Of a stretch of DNA of 38,089 nucleotides, positions 36,346 through 38,089 are shown in pieces; position 1 is the first letter of the stretch, and each line of letters begins with the position of its first letter. The stretch covers positions 1-38,089 of the forward strand of contig PCCP01000057.1 of assembly GCA_002731775.1 (NCBI GenBank), read 5' to 3'. The DNA is from Gammaproteobacteria bacterium. Its GTDB lineage: Bacteria > Pseudomonadota > Gammaproteobacteria > Pseudomonadales > Pseudohongiellaceae. The notes under the pieces are model-generated. The model did no database searches. It was not told the origin of the DNA and worked only from the letters and a program-made list of their open reading frames with translations. A program made the position numbers and the translations under genes.

Positions 36346-36966
36346 ATGAAACTCTACGACTACGGAACTGCACCAAACCCACGCAAGGTCAGAATATTTT
36401 TGGCAGAGAAAGGCGTTGAGTATGAACTCGTTCAGGTTGATATGGCAAAACGGGAGCATAAGTCACCGGATTTTCTAAAGATGAATCCCAGTGGAAAAGT
36501 TCCAGTGCTGGAGCTCGATGATGGGCGTTACCTGTCAGAGTCCATCGCGATCTGTCGTTATCTCGAGGGTGTTTATCCACAGCCGAATTTATTTGGAGTG
36601 GATCCGTTTGAGATGGGCCACATCGAGATGCGAAACCGGCAGATGGAAACGGAGCTGTGGAGCCAAATTGGTGTGTCCTGGGTAAACGGACCCGTCATGG
36701 CGAAGATAGGAACCTATACGCAAATTCCCGAGGCCAAGACAGCGAGTGACGCTAACGTGAAGAATTACTACGAACGACTCGATAGGGAGTTGGCAGCATC
36801 AGATTATATAGCGGGATCTCGCTTCACTATCGCCGACATAACACTGCTCGCCGGGATAGATTTTGCGGCCACCATGGTTGGATTGAAGCCGGACGAATCG
36901 CTCACGAATTTATGGCGTTGGCACGCCCTCGTATCATCTCGTGACAGCGTAGATGTCTTGCAATAA
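36346..36966 (+). CDS. Glutathione S-transferase
   Basis: A 206-residue cytoplasmic GST. The N-terminal thioredoxin-like half reads MKLYDYGTAPNPRKVRIFLAE. The expected catalytic Ser/Cys/Tyr region is around the TAPNPRKV loop. The glutathione-binding VPVLELDDG with cis-Pro and LSESIAICRYLE (Glu-Ser) follow. The C-terminal helical half has IAGSRFTIADITLLAGIDFA, carrying the conserved N-capping box with Asp. It fits the bacterial beta/theta-like GST families. Detoxification of electrophiles or breakdown of aromatic intermediates is possible. AGGAA is about a dozen bases before the ATG, so the ribosome site is weak. Flanked by the NIPSNAP gene and by Hsp20 on the opposite strand. Confidence 0.9.
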   Translation: MKLYDYGTAPNPRKVRIFLAEKGVEYELVQVDMAKREHKSPDFLKMNPSGKVPVLELDDGRYLSESIAICRYLEGVYPQPNLFGVDPFEMGHIEMRNRQMETELWSQIGVSWVNGPVMAKIGTYTQIPEAKTASDANVKNYYERLDRELAASDYIAGSRFTIADITLLAGIDFAATMVGLKPDESLTNLWRWHALVSSRDSVDVLQ

Positions 36967-36982
36967 GATAGCCGAATAGATC

Positions 36983-36999
36983 ATGGGGTCAGGTCTACT
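36983..36999. repeat. Fragment resembling a mobile-element-associated motif
   Basis: TGGGGTCAGGTCTACTA at 36983-36999 resembles motifs I associate with transposase-linked repeats in Gammaproteobacteria. No complementary arm was found nearby, so this would be a remnant at most. Confidence 0.3.
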
Positions 37000-37083
37000 A
37001 CTACACATGCATTGGCGTTAGCTAATGTGCAAAAACCGGCCTTCCCCCATGAATTCCGCGCGCTCCTTCATCGATTCCGGACT

Positions 37084-37527
37084 TTACTTGATCCGAATTC
37101 GATGGCTCGTTGGTGTCACCGACTCCTGCATTTGTTTTGGCACGGCAATGGTGAGCACTCCATCCGAAAAATTGGCCTTGATGTCCTTCTCGGTAGTACC
37201 GGGATAAACCGTAAAACTACGGTTTATCGATCCACTGCTGCGTTCTCGCCAGACTACTTTGCCTTTCTTCTTCTTTTCGGCCTCCGTTTTCTTGCTTGCC
37301 GATACGGTGAGTACGTCGTTCTCCAGAACGATGTTTATATCTCCCTTCTTCACGCCAGGTAAATCTGCGTGGATTTCGTACTCATCATCTGTTTCGTGCA
37401 CATCCACCCGCATACCGACAGCCGGTTCAGAATTGTCGGATTTCGATGTGGGGCGGTGGAAACCATGAAAGAAGTCATTAAATAGTGAGTCAAAATCGAG
37501 TATTTGATTGCGGGGTACCAGATTCAT
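37084..37527 (-). CDS. Hsp20/alpha-crystallin small heat-shock protein
   Basis: A 147-residue small heat-shock protein, an ATP-independent holdase. The N-terminal arm contains DFDSLFNDFFHGFH. The alpha-crystallin domain runs from about residue 38 to 135: MRVDVHETDDEYEIHADLPGVKKGDINI, then VLTVSASKKTE, WRERSSGSINRSFTVYPG and the diagnostic GVLTIAVPK. The C-terminal I-x-I motif is present as RIRIK. GGGAGGAA lies six bases before the ATG, a strong ribosome site. No clear heat-shock (sigma-32) promoter or ROSE-type thermometer was recognised in the 326-base upstream gap. It is convergent with the GST gene, and no terminator was seen between them. Confidence 0.93.
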   Translation of the reverse strand: MNLVPRNQILDFDSLFNDFFHGFHRPTSKSDNSEPAVGMRVDVHETDDEYEIHADLPGVKKGDINIVLENDVLTVSASKKTEAEKKKKGKVVWRERSSGSINRSFTVYPGTTEKDIKANFSDGVLTIAVPKQMQESVTPTSHRIRIK

Positions 37528-37853
37528 TTGCTATTCCTCCCAGGATAAGGTTGGCTCGGTTAAGTCCTTGGGTCAATCGCGCAAGATTCCGTCATGCGTC
37601 ATCATTAACTACCTGAGGTTGGTCTGAATCAAATCAAGGGTAGTGAGTACGCCTTTTGGGTTCCAGGTGACGGAGTTTTGATCCATGTCAACAAAGCGGG
37701 GAGGGTGAGAGATAACAGCGAAGTCCTATTACCGGATTGCAGCAGGTAAGTTCGGCCTTCTTCAAGCTGGGCCTGTTCAATACCACACTCGATTAGCTGT
37801 TAAGATGAAGATCCAAACACAATACGCGACTTGGATTGAACAGGATAAAAGAA
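37528..37853. other. Divergent intergenic region, Hsp20 and PhoD-like genes
   Basis: About 326 bases that should hold both promoters. CTGAA-TCAA-ATCAA at 37624-37637 is an eight-of-ten match to an FNR box. No -10 is in the right place for Hsp20. No gene or strong hairpin was found. Confidence 0.4.
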
Positions 37854-38089
37854 GTGAGTAAGAAAATTACCCGGCGCCAGGCGCTACTCGCAGTTTCGTC
37901 AGCGCTGCTGTTACCGGTCGCCTGCAGTCAGTCGGAAGCACGCTTAAGTCGATCAAGCGCCACCTTTGCTCACGGTGTTGCCAGTGGTGATCCGGCTCAA
38001 TCGAGCATCGTCATCTGGACGCGTGTGAGTGAGGTCGAAGATTCAGTCGACGTCGATTGGACGATGGCAAGCGATGCAAATTTCCTCGA
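37854..38089 (+). CDS. PhoD-type alkaline phosphatase, 3' end cut by window
   Basis: An open frame from GTG 37854 reaches the window edge (78 codons seen). The start begins MSKKITRRQALLAVSSALLLPV then ACSQSE: a twin-arginine T-R-R-Q-A-L-L motif and a hydrophobic core ending at a cysteine that may be lipidated. The next block, FAHGVASGDPAQSSIVIWTRVS, is the N-terminal signature of the PhoD family, metal-dependent phosphodiesterase/phosphatases exported by Tat. AGGA lies eight bases before the GTG. A TTG six codons upstream (37836) is an alternative start. The role would be release of phosphate from extracellular phosphoesters. The catalytic metal site lies beyond the edge. Confidence 0.8.
   Translation, partial: MSKKITRRQALLAVSSALLLPVACSQSEARLSRSSATFAHGVASGDPAQSSIVIWTRVSEVEDSVDVDWTMASDANFL

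Noticed and set aside
37624..37637. FNR-like box upstream of Hsp20
   Set aside because: Only eight of ten matches and no -10 at class II spacing. One half-site is good, but this is expected by chance in AT-rich gaps.

Overview
The window looks like chromosomal DNA of a gammaproteobacterium, probably a free-living aquatic heterotroph of an uncultivated or lightly studied lineage. That placement is inferred from gene content: TonB-dependent receptors, a tandem UspE-type stress protein behind an FNR/Anr-type box, DUF3300 and DUF2189 proteins, and an Hsp20. No rRNA, tRNA, CRISPR array, integrase or intact transposase was seen. Both edges cut genes: an unknown exported protein on the left (minus strand) and a PhoD-type alkaline phosphatase on the right (plus strand).

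Layout. 1-2.4 kb: the cut exported protein, divergent from a Tat-type flavin amine oxidase gene of visibly lower GC. 2.7-5.3 kb: two related secreted metallo-beta-lactamase-fold hydrolases around a small membrane-anchored protein. 5.4-6.2 kb: a DUF2189 membrane protein (minus). 6.7-12.4 kb (plus): the first TonB-dependent receptor, a DUF3300 protein with a repetitive basic tail, and a coiled-coil exported protein, closed by a strong bidirectional terminator. 12.5-17.5 kb (minus): a two-gene operon of planctomycete type, made of a PSCyt1/DUF1549/LamG/DUF1553 cytochrome-like protein and a Tat-exported DUF1501 protein. 17.9-20.8 kb (plus): a secreted NHL-repeat protein and an acyl-CoA synthetase. 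21-25.3 kb (minus): an alpha/beta hydrolase, an amidase and an FMN alpha-hydroxy-acid dehydrogenase. 25.5-33.2 kb: a small PUA/ASCH-like protein, two more paralogous TonB receptors flanking an APC amino-acid permease, and a PLP-dependent ammonia-lyase. 33.4-37.5 kb: tandem-domain universal stress protein, class I/II aminotransferase, secreted NIPSNAP-like protein, glutathione S-transferase and Hsp20.

Working together (inference): many products could serve uptake and breakdown of amino-acid, amine or amide compounds. These include three receptors of one paralogous family, an amino-acid permease, amine oxidase, amidase, ammonia-lyase, aminotransferase and 2-hydroxy-acid dehydrogenase. Several proteins act outside the cytoplasm (MBL hydrolases, PSD1/DUF1501 pair, NHL protein, NIPSNAP, PhoD).

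The most unusual non-coding content is a set of palindromic intergenic elements: a 158-bp element with 25-bp terminal inverted repeats enclosing three hairpins, a 222-bp element with 31-bp inverted repeats, a recurring GGCATCACTG/CAGAGGTGCC hairpin, a REP-like palindrome and a 4 x 12-bp tandem repeat in a divergent promoter region. The three receptor paralogues, one with a long glycine-rich insertion in its plug, are the main coding novelty.
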